Source: Xanthobacteraceae bacterium
GTDB lineage: Bacteria; Pseudomonadota; Alphaproteobacteria; Rhizobiales; Xanthobacteraceae
Direction of reading: 5' to 3'
DNA: 58,105 bases
Assembly: GCA_019746355.1 (NCBI GenBank)
Contig: JAIESC010000264.1
Coordinates: 1-58,105, forward strand
Each line of letters opens with the position of its first letter. Within the stretch, counting starts at the first letter, position 1. The position numbers were made by a program, and so were the translations under genes. Under the pieces are notes generated by a model. It searched no databases and was not told the DNA's origin. It worked only from the letters and a program-made list of their open reading frames with translations. Of the stretch, positions 9,588 to 18,052 are shown one piece after another.

Positions 9588-10577
9588 CTACCGTTGCGTC
9601 GTCTCGCCTTTGAGCTTGTCTGCGCCGACGGCTTCGACAAACCGCGCCCAGCGCAAGACGTCGTTCTCGACAAAGCTCCTGAACTTGGCGGCATCCATCG
9701 CCGGCGGCGTTTCCATGCCGGCCGCGATCAGCCGCTTCTGCGTTTCCGGTTTGAGCACCGCGCGCTGGACCTCCTGGTTGATCTTGTCGACCACGTCCGC
9801 AGGCGTTCCCGCGGTCGCCAGCAATCCGCCCCAGCCCGGCATGTCGAATGTCTGGTGGCCCGCCTCGATCATGGTGGGCAGATCGGGCAGCAGCACCGAG
9901 CGCTGCGCCGTGCTCACTGCAAGGCCGCGCAGCGCACCGGAATCGATCTGCGACTTGGCGCTGGTCGAGACGCCGAAGAACATCTGGGTGACGTTGCCCA
10001 CGGTCGCCATGGTGCCGGAATTCACGTCGCGGTAGGGCACGTGGAGGATGTTGGTGCCGGCGACGTGGTTGAGATATTCGCAGGCGAGGTGCGGCACCGT
10101 GCCGATGCCGGCCGAGGCGCAATTGACCTTGCCGGCGTTCTGCTTGGCATAGGCGACAAGCTCTCCGACCGATTTCGCCGGCACGCTCGGATGAGTCACC
10201 AGCGCGTAGGAGATCACGCCGACAATGGCGACTGGCGTGAACTCCTTGAGGAGATCGTAGGTTGCAGTCTTCATCGCGGTGTTGAGCGTGTAGGTGGGCG
10301 TCGCAAACAGCATGGTGTGCCCGTCGGGTGGGGCGGTTGACACCGCGCTGACCGCAAGCTTGCCGCCGGCGCCCGGCCGCGGCTCGACGATCACCGGCTG
10401 GCCCCAGACCTGCTGCAGATGCTCGGCGACGATGCGCGAGAAGATGTCCGGGCTCGGACCCACCACGATCTTGACCGGATGGTTGGGAAAGCTCTGGACC
10501 TGCGCGGCAGCCGATTGAACCGAACACAATGCCAGCGCCACGCCACCGAGAACGGCGGCCACGGGATGTTTCCTCAC
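9588..10577 (-). CDS. Bug/TctC-family substrate-binding protein
   Basis: Orphan tripartite-tricarboxylate-type receptor, 329 residues. The start is a GTG at 10577 preceded by AGGGAG seven bases away. The signal peptide ([14 protein letters not shown]) is followed by [20 protein letters not shown]. Here the usual PFAAGG/PFPPGG ligand loop is replaced by GPSPD, a variant seen in a subset of Bug proteins that should alter the pocket. [10 protein letters not shown] and [17 protein letters not shown] are otherwise canonical. It faces the truncated sulfatase tail to tail and diverges from the cupin pair at 10717. Confidence 0.9.
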   Translation of the reverse strand: MRKHPVAAVLGGVALALCSVQSAAAQVQSFPNHPVKIVVGPSPDIFSRIVAEHLQQVWGQPVIVEPRPGAGGKLAVSAVSTAPPDGHTMLFATPTYTLNTAMKTATYDLLKEFTPVAIVGVISYALVTHPSVPAKSVGELVAYAKQNAGKVNCASAGIGTVPHLACEYLNHVAGTNILHVPYRDVNSGTMATVGNVTQMFFGVSTSAKSQIDSGALRGLAVSTAQRSVLLPDLPTMIEAGHQTFDMPGWGGLLATAGTPADVVDKINQEVQRAVLKPETQKRLIAAGMETPPAMDAAKFRSFVENDVLRWARFVEAVGADKLKGETTQR

Positions 10578-10716
10578 GCGTCGTCTCCCTGATCGGTTCC
10601 GATCACCGCGGGGCGCTACCGCCCTCTGTCATCGCGCATGATAGATCACGCAAGCCGGATGACAATGCGAGGCAAACTCGCATAGCGTTCCGGCGGGTGG
10701 AAGCGAGAGAACCGCA

Positions 10717-11292
10717 ATGTTGTCCAATGAACCGAAACCGATCCGCCGCGTCGTCACCGGGAACGATGCGCAAGGCCGCTCATGCGTGCTGTTCGACAGC
10801 GCGGCACCGAACGTCAATCCCGGCGCGATCAGCCGCGGCACATGCATGACAGATATCTGGGTTTACAAGAACTCGCCCGCGGTCATCTCGGGCGCGCGCG
10901 ACGACGGCAATCTGCCGTTTCATTTTGAGCCGCCGCACGAAGGCGGACATCTGCGCATCGTGCAATCCACCGGCAAGCCCGCGGACTACGACCCCTCCGA
11001 GGACCCGGCCCGCAAGCCGCTCGGCCCGACGCGGCTGCGCCCCGACGGCGTGTGGGATCGCGGCGGGCAGAACCTGTTCAGCTCGCCGGTGCACAAGTCG
11101 GCCACCGTCGACTACGGCATCCTGCTCGAGGGCGAGCGCACCTTGCTGCTCGACCGCGGCAACGTGGTCATGCGGCCCGGCGACGTCGTGGTGCAACTCG
11201 GCAACTGGCACGGCTGGACCAATGTCAACGGCCCGAGCCTGATGGCCTTCGTCATGATGGGCGCAACGTTCGACCAAGAGCAGAAGGTGTAG
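10717..11292 (+). CDS. Cupin-domain protein (first of a tandem pair)
   Basis: A 191-residue protein with no signal peptide. The N-terminal half (IRRVVTGNDAQGRSCVLFDS) is shared with the next gene. The cupin barrel lies at residues 125-185: VDYGILLEGERTLLLDRGNV is motif 1-like and MRPGDVVVQLGNWHGWTN is motif 2 with its conserved His. The usual HxH of motif 1 is replaced by KSATVDYG, so metal binding is doubtful. Cupins of this layout occur beside aromatic and carboxylate catabolic genes in proteobacteria; the function is not known. The gene ends seven bases before the second cupin, and the pair probably arose by tandem duplication. Confidence 0.85.
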   Translation: MLSNEPKPIRRVVTGNDAQGRSCVLFDSAAPNVNPGAISRGTCMTDIWVYKNSPAVISGARDDGNLPFHFEPPHEGGHLRIVQSTGKPADYDPSEDPARKPLGPTRLRPDGVWDRGGQNLFSSPVHKSATVDYGILLEGERTLLLDRGNVVMRPGDVVVQLGNWHGWTNVNGPSLMAFVMMGATFDQEQKV

Positions 11293-11298
11293 GCAGTC

Positions 11299-11850
11299 AT
11301 GAGCGAAGCGATGAAAGCCACGCGCCGCATCATCACCGTCGACGACGAGGAGGGGAAATCGCTCGCCATTGCGGACGGACCGACGCCGGATGTCCGCACC
11401 GATCCGGCGCGGCCGGGATACAGCTCCGAGCGCATCTGGGTTGCGTCGTCGTCGCCGCACCGCATCGGCGAGTTTCGCGACACCGTCATGCAGCCGCACA
11501 CCATCGAGCCGCCGCGCGGCGGCTCGGTGTGCCGCGTCGTGACGTTCCCGCCGGACAACGTGTTCCGCGGCAAGGTCGGCGCCAACGAGGTTCAGGCGTT
11601 CTTTGCGGCGATGGGTTCGCCGCAGGTCTCGACTTATTCGCCGCAGGCGCCGCATCCCTACATGCAGAAGACCCGGACGCTGGATTTCTGCTTGGTCCTC
11701 GAAGGCGAGATCACGCTCGTTCTCGACACCGCCGAGGTCCACCTGAAGGCCGGCGACACCGTGGTCCAGCGCGGCACCAATCACGCGTGGAGCAATCGCT
11801 CGAGCAAGCCGTGCCGCATCGCGTTCTCGCTGCACGACGGCGCGCCGTAG
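11299..11850 (+). CDS. Cupin-domain protein (second of a tandem pair)
   Basis: Paralogue of the preceding gene, 183 residues. It shares the leader RRIITVDDEEGKSLAIADGP and the barrel segments TLDFCLVLEGEITLVLDTAE and LKAGDTVVQRGTNHAWSN, with one conserved motif 2 His. As in its partner the motif 1 histidines are absent (KTRTLDFC). The middle regions diverge, so the two may form a hetero-oligomer or act on related substrates. It ends ten bases before the convergent stop of the Bug gene at 11860. Confidence 0.85.
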   Translation: MSEAMKATRRIITVDDEEGKSLAIADGPTPDVRTDPARPGYSSERIWVASSSPHRIGEFRDTVMQPHTIEPPRGGSVCRVVTFPPDNVFRGKVGANEVQAFFAAMGSPQVSTYSPQAPHPYMQKTRTLDFCLVLEGEITLVLDTAEVHLKAGDTVVQRGTNHAWSNRSSKPCRIAFSLHDGAP

Positions 11851-11859
11851 CGGATTGCG

Positions 11860-12837
11860 TCATTGTACGGTGATATTGCTGTCGCGGATCACCTTGCCCC
11901 ACTTCGCGCGCTCGGCCTTGAGGTAGGCGGCGAATCCCGCTGGCGTGTCGCCGACCCATGAGAAGCCGATGACGGCGAGCCGCTGATCGGTGTCGGGCTG
12001 GAGGAAGGTCTGCACGAGCTTGCGATGCAGGGCGTCGATGATCTCCTTCGGCGTTCCGGCGGGCGCCAGCACGCCGATTGGTGTCGCGTTGATCTGGCCC
12101 GGGAAGCCTTCTTCCTCCATGGTCGGAATGTCCGGCATGTTCCAGTCGCGTAGCTCGGCCGTGACGGCGAGCGCGCGGATCGTGCCGGCCTTGATCTGCG
12201 CCGCCGCTGGCGGCAGCGACGAGAACGCGACCGGTGTGTGTCCGGCGACCACCGACTGGATCATCGGCCCACCGCCGGTGAACGGGATCGCAGTGAGATC
12301 AAGCTTCTGCGACAGCTTGAACAGTTCGCCCGACAGGTTGGCCGGCGTGCCGACGCCGGGGTGTGCATAGGCGTGGTATCTGGCGTCGCCGCTTTTGATC
12401 AGCGCAATCAGCTCGTTCATGCTCGCGGCCGGCACCGACGGGTGCACCACCACCACGTTGGGCGTGGTCGCGATGCGGGCGATCGGCGCGAAGTCCTTGT
12501 CGGGGTCGTAAGGCAGCGACTTGTAGAGGATGGCGTTGATGACGATGGCCTGGCTGGTGACGATCAGCGTATGGCCGTCGGCCGGTGCGCGGGCGCCGAG
12601 CGCCGTGCCGGTGTTGCCGCCCGCACCGGCGTGGTTCTCGATGTAGAACTGCTTGCCGAACCCCTCGGTCAGCTTCTGCCCGATGATGCGCGCGATCAGG
12701 TCGGCCGGCCCGCCCGGCGCGAACGGAACGATCAGCCGCACCGGCTTGCTGGGATATGCGTCCTGCGCCTGCGCGGGAGCCGCGGCAACTATCGCGGCGA
12801 GCGCGAGAAAGAACATGGATCGCATGAGCTTGCGCAT
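11860..12837 (-). CDS. Bug/TctC-family substrate-binding protein
   Basis: Receptor of 325 residues. Its ATG at 12837 has GAGGG four bases upstream, and a Sec signal (MRSMFFLALAAIVAAAPAQA) follows. Canonical segments are YPSKPVRLIVPFAPGGPADL, YIENHAGAGGNTGTALG and the C-terminal AERAKWGKVIRDSNITVQ. An open frame extends far upstream but lies antisense to the cyclase gene and is not coding. The gene diverges from the cyclase-family gene at 12964 with a 126-bp gap that must hold both promoters, which suggests that receptor and hydrolase serve the same compound. Confidence 0.92.
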   Translation of the reverse strand: MRKLMRSMFFLALAAIVAAAPAQAQDAYPSKPVRLIVPFAPGGPADLIARIIGQKLTEGFGKQFYIENHAGAGGNTGTALGARAPADGHTLIVTSQAIVINAILYKSLPYDPDKDFAPIARIATTPNVVVVHPSVPAASMNELIALIKSGDARYHAYAHPGVGTPANLSGELFKLSQKLDLTAIPFTGGGPMIQSVVAGHTPVAFSSLPPAAAQIKAGTIRALAVTAELRDWNMPDIPTMEEEGFPGQINATPIGVLAPAGTPKEIIDALHRKLVQTFLQPDTDQRLAVIGFSWVGDTPAGFAAYLKAERAKWGKVIRDSNITVQ

Positions 12838-12963
12838 GTTGCCCTCATTGCTCTGGCTGGTGTTATCATCGCCGCCGCACGCGCGGCCGTAAACGCCAAA
12901 ATTCAGGGCTTCGCGTCCCGCCGATCGATCGTCACAAGCACGTCCAAGCACGAGGAAATGCCA

Positions 12964-13932
12964 ATGGCCAAGAAGTACACGCGTCAGGACCTTCGCGATG
13001 CCGCCGAGAAGTACAAGAACTGGGGCAAGTGGGGTCCGAACGACGAGATCGGCACGCTGAACTACACGACGGCGGAGGACATCATTGCCGCGACGCGCCT
13101 CGTCAAGAAAGGCAAGGTGATCTCGCTCGCGCTCAACTTCGACTACACCGGCCCGCAGGGCGCCAAGAGCAAGTACCCGGCCATGGGCCGCATCAATCCG
13201 GTGCACACCATGCTCCGCACCGGCACCGACGCCTATTCCGGCGTGCTCGACAAGCGTGGCATCCGTGCCGCCGATGACATGGTGGTGATGCCGCTGCAGT
13301 GCGGCACGCAATGGGACGGGCTCGGCCACATCTTCTATGAGAACTCCATGTGGAACGGCTACGACTGCCGCGAGGTGACGTCGGCCGGCGCGCAGAAGTG
13401 CGGCATCGAGAAGACCAAGAACAAGATGGTCGGCCGCGGCGTATTCCTCGACGTCGCGCGATGGAAGGGCGTCGACTCGCTGGAGGACGGCTACGGCATC
13501 ACCTGCAAGGACCTCGACGATTGCGCCAAGGCGCAGAAGGTCGAGGTGAAGCGCGGCGATTACGTGATCGTCCGCACCGGGCAGATGGAGCGCTGCCAGA
13601 AGCTCGGCAGCTGGGACGGCTATCCGGGCGGCGACGCGCCGGGCTTCGCCTTCGAGACGCTGGAGTGGATCAAGCGCACCGAGCTCGCGGCGCTCGCGAG
13701 CGATACGTGGGGGTGTGAGGTCCGCCCGAACGAGAGCGAGGAGGGCATCAACCAGCCCTGGCACTGGATCACCATTCCGATCATGGGCATGACCATGGGC
13801 GAGATCTTCGAGCTCAAGGAGCTCGGCGAGGACTGCGCCGCCGACAAGACCTACGAGTTTCTGTTTGTCGCGCCGGCCATTCCGATCACCGGTGGCGTCG
13901 GCTCGCCGGTCAATCCGCTGGCGATTAAATGA
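12964..13932 (+). CDS. Cyclase-family hydrolase (kynurenine formamidase / isatin hydrolase superfamily, PF04199 type)
   Basis: A 322-residue cytosolic enzyme. Of two ATGs (12958 and 12964) the second is spaced correctly from GAGGA at 12952-12956. The fold is shown by WGPNDEIGTLNYTTAEDI near residue 20 and GDYVIVRTGQMERC near 199. The metal motif of classical members, HxGTHxDxxxH, appears here as QCGTQWDGLGH near residue 113, so two of the metal-binding histidines are Cys/Gln. This GTQWD variant defines a subgroup of unknown substrate. A molybdoenzyme follows on the same strand after a repeat, and a Bug receptor diverges from it. Confidence 0.82.
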   Translation: MAKKYTRQDLRDAAEKYKNWGKWGPNDEIGTLNYTTAEDIIAATRLVKKGKVISLALNFDYTGPQGAKSKYPAMGRINPVHTMLRTGTDAYSGVLDKRGIRAADDMVVMPLQCGTQWDGLGHIFYENSMWNGYDCREVTSAGAQKCGIEKTKNKMVGRGVFLDVARWKGVDSLEDGYGITCKDLDDCAKAQKVEVKRGDYVIVRTGQMERCQKLGSWDGYPGGDAPGFAFETLEWIKRTELAALASDTWGCEVRPNESEEGINQPWHWITIPIMGMTMGEIFELKELGEDCAADKTYEFLFVAPAIPITGGVGSPVNPLAIK

Positions 13933-13942
13933 CCGCGCAGCG

Positions 13943-14019
13943 GTCATCCCGGGGCGCCGCACATAAGCGCGTTTACGCGCGTCTTGCATCCAACAGGACG
14001 GCGAACCCGGGATCCCGCT
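13943..14019. repeat. Dispersed palindromic repeat, family R1, copy 2 (degenerate)
   Basis: Contains TCATCCCGGGGCGCCG, then ATAAGCGCGTTTACGCGCGT, and the closing arm CCCGGGATCCCG. The right half of the core is replaced by TTGCATCCAACAGGACGG, so this copy is damaged. It lies between the cyclase and molybdoenzyme genes. Confidence 0.75.
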
Positions 14020-14033
14020 AGAAGGAGCAAGCC

Positions 14034-16334
14034 ATGCAACTCGTCCGCAATCATTCGCACTGGGGCGCGTTCTTCGCCGAGGTCGAAGGCGGGCGGGTGG
14101 TCGGCGTGCGGCCGTTCGAGCGCGACCCCGATCCGTCGCATCTGATCGACGCCATACCTCAATCGGTGCATTCACCAGCGCGGATCGCCCGGCCGATGGT
14201 GCGCGAAAGCTGGCTCAAGCACGGCCGGGGCCACGGCGAAGGCCGCGGCCGCGAGCCGTTCGTGCCGGTATCGTGGGACCAGGCGCTCGATCTTGTCGCG
14301 GGCGAGATCGCGCGCGTGCGGCGCGATCACGGCAACGCCGCGATCATGGGCGGATCGCAGGGCTGGTCGTCGGCCGGGATCTTCCACGAGGCGCGCGTTC
14401 AGCTTCACCGCTTCCTCGCCTCCGCCGGCGGCTACACCGATCAGGTGATGAACTACAGCTTCGGCGCGGCGCTGGCGTTCCTGCCGCACATTCTCGGCAC
14501 GCCGCAGGCCGTCGTCGGGCCGCTGACCTCATGGTCGTCGATCGCGCGCCACAGCCGGCTGATGGTGCTGTTCGGCGGCGCCAATCCGAAGAACACGCTG
14601 GTCAGCAAGGGCGGCTGCGCGTCGCATTCCACCGGACCATGGATCGCCGAGCTGGCGCGCGCCGGCGTCGAGGTGGTCAACATCAGCCCGATTCGCGAGG
14701 ACGGGCCCGGCGCGGTGCGGCCGGCGTGGATCCCGATCCGGCCGAACACCGACACCGCGATGCTGCTGGCGCTGACCCATACGCTGGTCAGCGAGGGCCG
14801 GCACGACCGCGCGTTTCTCGACACGCACTGCGCGGGCTTCGAGCGCGTGCTGCCCTACCTGATGGGCGAAACCGACGGCCAGCCGAAGAGCGCCGACTGG
14901 GCCGCGCCGATCACCGGCGTGCCCGCGGAGACGATCCGCGCTCTGGCCCGGAAAATGGCCGCGGTGCGGACCATGGTCACGGCGTCGTGGTCGCTGCAGC
15001 GCGCGCATCACGGCGAGCAGCCCTACTGGGCGGTCGTGCTGCTCGCCTCCGCGCTCGGCCAGATCGGCCTGCCGGGCGGCGGCTTCGGCTTTGGCTATGG
15101 GTCCGGCGCGGGCATCGCCGATGCACCGCTGGCGTTCGGCGCGCCGGCGATGGAGACCATCAAAAATCCAGTCAATGTGACGATTCCGGCGGCGCGCATC
15201 TCCGATTGCCTGCTGCACCCGGGCGAGCCGTTCGATTTCAACGGCAAGCGCAGCAATTACCCTGACATCCGGCTGGTGTACTGGGCGGGCGGCAATCCGT
15301 TCCACCATCATCAGGACCTCAACAAGCTCCGGCGCGCCTTCGCGCGGCCCGAGACCGTCGTGGTGCACGATCCGTGGTGGACCGCGACCGCGCGTCATGC
15401 CGACATCGTGCTGCCGGCGACCACGTCGCTCGAGCGCAACGACATCGGCGGCGCGCGGCGCGACCGCTACATCATCGCCATGCATCGGGCGATCGATCCG
15501 GTCGGCGAGGCGCGCAACGATTTTGCGATCTTCAGCGAGCTGGCCCGCCGGCTTGGCTCGGCCGAGGCCTACACCCAAGGTCGCGACGAGAATGCGTGGC
15601 TGCGGCAGCTCTACGATCAATGCCGCCGCAGCGCCGGCGCCAATGCACTGCCGCTGCCGGACTTCGACACCTTCTGGCAGCAGGGCTATCTGGAAATCCC
15701 GGTGGTCAGCGAGCAATACGTGCTGTTCGGCGACTTCCGCGCCGATCCCGAGAAGCACAAGCTGAAAACACCCTCCGGCAGGATCGAGCTCTACTCCGAG
15801 AAGATCGCCGGCTTCGGCTACGACGACTGCCCGCCGCATCCCGCCTGGCTCGAGCCCTGGGAGTGGCTCGGCGGCAAGGATGCGAAGAGCTATCCGCTGC
15901 ACCTCGTCTCGAGCCAGCCGCGCGACCGGCTGCACAGCCAGATGGATTGCGGGCCGGTCAGCGCCGGCGGCAAGGTTGCGGGCCGCGAGGCGATCACGCT
16001 CAATCCGGCGGATGCCGCGGCGCGCGGCATTCGCGACGGCGACATCGTCCGCGTCCACAACGGGCGCGGCTCATGCCTTGCGGGCGCGATCGTCAGCGAC
16101 GTCATCAGCGCCGGGGTGGTGAAGCTCTCCTGCGGCGCCTGGTACGACCCGGCCGACGGCGGCGAGCAGGCGCTGTGCCTGCACGGCAATCCGAACGTGC
16201 TGACGCGTGACCAGGGCACCTCGAAGCTCGGGCAGGGCCCGAGCTCCGCCACGGCGCTGGTCGAGGTCGAGCGCTGGACCGGCCCGGTCGAGCCGGTCCG
16301 TGCGTTTGAGCCGCCGCGCGTGGCGTCCGCCTGA
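14034..16334 (+). CDS. Molybdopterin-dependent oxidoreductase, DMSO-reductase family (BisC/TorA/DorA-like)
   Basis: A 766-residue bis-MGD enzyme. The start has AAGGAG six bases upstream. There is no Tat signal and no N-terminal Cys cluster for an iron-sulfur centre, which matches cytoplasmic biotin/methionine sulfoxide reductase rather than periplasmic DMSO reductase. GGSQGWSSAGIFHEARVQLH near residue 106 carries the probable molybdenum-ligand serine (Ser113, by analogy with the GWQSNG segment of BisC). Later MGD-binding segments are VVNISPIREDGPGAVRPAWI, RLVYWAGGNPFHHHQDLNKL and LHLVSSQPRDRLHSQMD. It probably reduces a sulfoxide or N-oxide in the cytosol, although related proteins in catabolic clusters act as hydroxylases. 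Confidence 0.88.
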   Translation: MQLVRNHSHWGAFFAEVEGGRVVGVRPFERDPDPSHLIDAIPQSVHSPARIARPMVRESWLKHGRGHGEGRGREPFVPVSWDQALDLVAGEIARVRRDHGNAAIMGGSQGWSSAGIFHEARVQLHRFLASAGGYTDQVMNYSFGAALAFLPHILGTPQAVVGPLTSWSSIARHSRLMVLFGGANPKNTLVSKGGCASHSTGPWIAELARAGVEVVNISPIREDGPGAVRPAWIPIRPNTDTAMLLALTHTLVSEGRHDRAFLDTHCAGFERVLPYLMGETDGQPKSADWAAPITGVPAETIRALARKMAAVRTMVTASWSLQRAHHGEQPYWAVVLLASALGQIGLPGGGFGFGYGSGAGIADAPLAFGAPAMETIKNPVNVTIPAARISDCLLHPGEPFDFNGKRSNYPDIRLVYWAGGNPFHHHQDLNKLRRAFARPETVVVHDPWWTATARHADIVLPATTSLERNDIGGARRDRYIIAMHRAIDPVGEARNDFAIFSELARRLGSAEAYTQGRDENAWLRQLYDQCRRSAGANALPLPDFDTFWQQGYLEIPVVSEQYVLFGDFRADPEKHKLKTPSGRIELYSEKIAGFGYDDCPPHPAWLEPWEWLGGKDAKSYPLHLVSSQPRDRLHSQMDCGPVSAGGKVAGREAITLNPADAAARGIRDGDIVRVHNGRGSCLAGAIVSDVISAGVVKLSCGAWYDPADGGEQALCLHGNPNVLTRDQGTSKLGQGPSSATALVEVERWTGPVEPVRAFEPPRVASA

Positions 16335-16346
16335 GCGCGGCCTGGC

Positions 16347-16443
16347 GCATGTCCCGGAAAAGGGGGCACCGGTTTTCCGAAAAGGACATGCGCAAACGCA
16401 GGAAGCTGGAGCGCATCGCGGTTCATCTTAACCGGGATGCGCT
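16347..16443. repeat. Alphaproteobacterial inverted repeat, family R3
   Basis: Two nested palindromes. GCATGTCC (16347-16354) pairs with GGACATGC (16384-16391), with CGGAAAA/TTTTCCG inside. Then GAGCGCATC pairs with GATGCGCTC at about 16409-16444. This resembles the common rhizobial repeat that contains ACCGGTTTTCCGAAAAG. It abuts the 3' ends of two convergent genes and could act as a terminator. Confidence 0.75.
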
Positions 16444-16806
16444 CTATGGCCCGCAGGTCGGCATCATGCCGATCGGCGTGTAAGCCCAGCACGGGCCGAA
16501 GCTGCCGCCGTTCCAGCGGCCGCGATAGAAGCCTGGATAGCCCCAGCCGTAATAGACGTTGCCGTAAAAGTCGAAGTAGCGCGGCTCGGCGCGTGCAAAT
16601 TTCAGCGGGCGTCCGTTCCGGTCGAGGCCGTTGACCCACGGGCGGTAGCCCGGAAGGAAGCCATAGCCGCGCCAGCGCTTGGTGACATACACCTTGGTCC
16701 TGGCCGCTTTCCTCTCCTTGCCTTGCGCCGGAGCAACGAAATCCGTGGCCGGCCCCAGCAAGGATGCTGCGACCGTCGTGGCGAGCACTGTCCTGACAAT
16801 TCCCAT
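16444..16806 (-). CDS. Small secreted Gly/Tyr/Trp-rich protein
   Basis: A 120-residue protein whose ATG at 16806 overlaps the stop of the upstream methyltransferase gene (TGATG), so its translation is coupled. Residues 1-30 form a signal peptide (MGIVRTVLATTVAASLLGPA and on). A basic stretch (KERKAARTKVYVTKRWRGYG) leads to an aromatic tail with YFDFYGNVYYGWGYPGFYRG and GPCWAYTPIGMMPTCGP, with two Cys that may pair. Such GWGYPGFYRG-WNGG tails recur in short Bradyrhizobiaceae surface or periplasmic proteins of unknown role. Coupling of a secreted protein to a cytosolic methyltransferase is odd. Confidence 0.65.
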   Translation of the reverse strand: MGIVRTVLATTVAASLLGPATDFVAPAQGKERKAARTKVYVTKRWRGYGFLPGYRPWVNGLDRNGRPLKFARAEPRYFDFYGNVYYGWGYPGFYRGRWNGGSFGPCWAYTPIGMMPTCGP

Positions 16807-17978
16807 CACGCCGCCTTCGAGCCCCACAGCCGCCCGGTTGCAATCGCCGCGCCCTCGCTCAGCGCCGTGAGCTTGGCCCAGACGATGCTGTCGGCGACGA
16901 TCGGGTCGGTCCGCACCGCGGTGCCGAAGCCGCAATCGACGCCGGCGATCACCCGCTCGCGGCCGACGATGTCGGCATAGCGGCCGATGCGCTGCGCCAC
17001 GAGCTTCGGATGCTCGACGAAGTTGGTGGTGGAATCGATCACGCCGGGGATGAGGATCTTGTCGTCGGGGATTCTGATCGTCTTGAGGTCCTCCCACTCG
17101 TGATCGTGGCGCGGGTTTGCCGCCTCGATGCTGATCGCCTGCATCTTCGCCTTGAAGGCGAGGTCGATGATCTTCAGCAGCGGCAGGTCGAAATTGTGCG
17201 GGCCTTCATAGTTGCCCCAGCAGATGTGCAGCCGCATCCGGTCGGCGGGCAGCCCTTCGACCGCGGCGTTGAGCGCCTCGATGTTGCGCGCCGCGATCTT
17301 GCGAAACTCGTCGTCGGTGAGGTTGCGATACTGGTTGTTGCGGCAGGAGCCGAGGTCGGGGGCGTCGATCTGCAGCACGAAGCCCGCCTCGACGATCGCG
17401 CGGTACTCGGTCTTCAGCATCTCTGCCAGCGCTTCGACGTAGGCCTCCTCGGTCGGATAGTGCAGGTTGATGATGAAGCGGGTGAGGATGCCCGGCGACG
17501 GCGCGGTCATGAACACGTCGGCGGGCTTGGATTTCGCCGCGGCAGCCTTCAGATGCGCGAGGTCGCGGTCGAGCGCGTTGCGGTCCTTGTACTTCAGCGG
17601 GCCGACGCAGCCGGGGAACGGCGAGTCGGAGAAATTGCGCCGGCGGCTGGCAAAGTCGGGATGCGCCAGCAGATCGCGGCCGATCATGATGTCGCGGCCC
17701 TTTTCGGCGGCGCGTGGGTCAGGCTGGATGCCTTCGGCGCGGTGGCGGATGTAGGTCGTGTACGACGGCTTGCTCATTTCGCCGTCGCTGACGATGTCGA
17801 TGCCGCAGGCCACCTGCTGCGCGACGATGTCGTCGACCGCCTTCGCGGTCGCCGCCTCGAATGTCGCCGCATCAATGGCCTCGTCCTTCTCGCGGCGAAG
17901 GATGATGTCCATCAGCGATGCCGAACGCGGCAGGCTGCCGGTGTGCGTGGTGAGGATGCGGTCGGTCGAGGTTTTCAT
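16806..17978 (-). CDS. Cobalamin-independent methionine synthase (MetE C-terminal domain) family protein
   Basis: A 390-residue TIM-barrel protein equal to the catalytic half of MetE. The ATG at 17978 has GGGAGC upstream; an open frame to 18116 has no site. TTHTGSLPRSASLMDIILRR opens the barrel and VADDIVAQQ-type helices follow (VDDIVAQQVACGIDIVSDGE near residue 45). Zinc ligands are recognisable in RLHICWGNYEG (His and Cys, near residue 252) and AGVDCGFGT (Cys, near 360). Lacking the N-terminal folate-binding half, such proteins usually do not make methionine from methyltetrahydrofolate; many act on other methyl donors or xenobiotics. It is coupled to the secreted protein at 16444. Confidence 0.87.
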   Translation of the reverse strand: MKTSTDRILTTHTGSLPRSASLMDIILRREKDEAIDAATFEAATAKAVDDIVAQQVACGIDIVSDGEMSKPSYTTYIRHRAEGIQPDPRAAEKGRDIMIGRDLLAHPDFASRRRNFSDSPFPGCVGPLKYKDRNALDRDLAHLKAAAAKSKPADVFMTAPSPGILTRFIINLHYPTEEAYVEALAEMLKTEYRAIVEAGFVLQIDAPDLGSCRNNQYRNLTDDEFRKIAARNIEALNAAVEGLPADRMRLHICWGNYEGPHNFDLPLLKIIDLAFKAKMQAISIEAANPRHDHEWEDLKTIRIPDDKILIPGVIDSTTNFVEHPKLVAQRIGRYADIVGRERVIAGVDCGFGTAVRTDPIVADSIVWAKLTALSEGAAIATGRLWGSKAA

Positions 17979-18052
17979 GGGGTGCTCCCGGCGGCTGCGA
18001 TGGCGACACGGATCGTAGCCGGGATTGTGTCGGATTGTCGCGTGGCTCGCAG

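Noticed and set aside
12838..14175. Upstream extension of the Bug receptor at 11860 into a 771-codon frame
   Set aside because: The extension runs antisense to the cyclase gene; the ribosome site and signal peptide place the true start at 12837.
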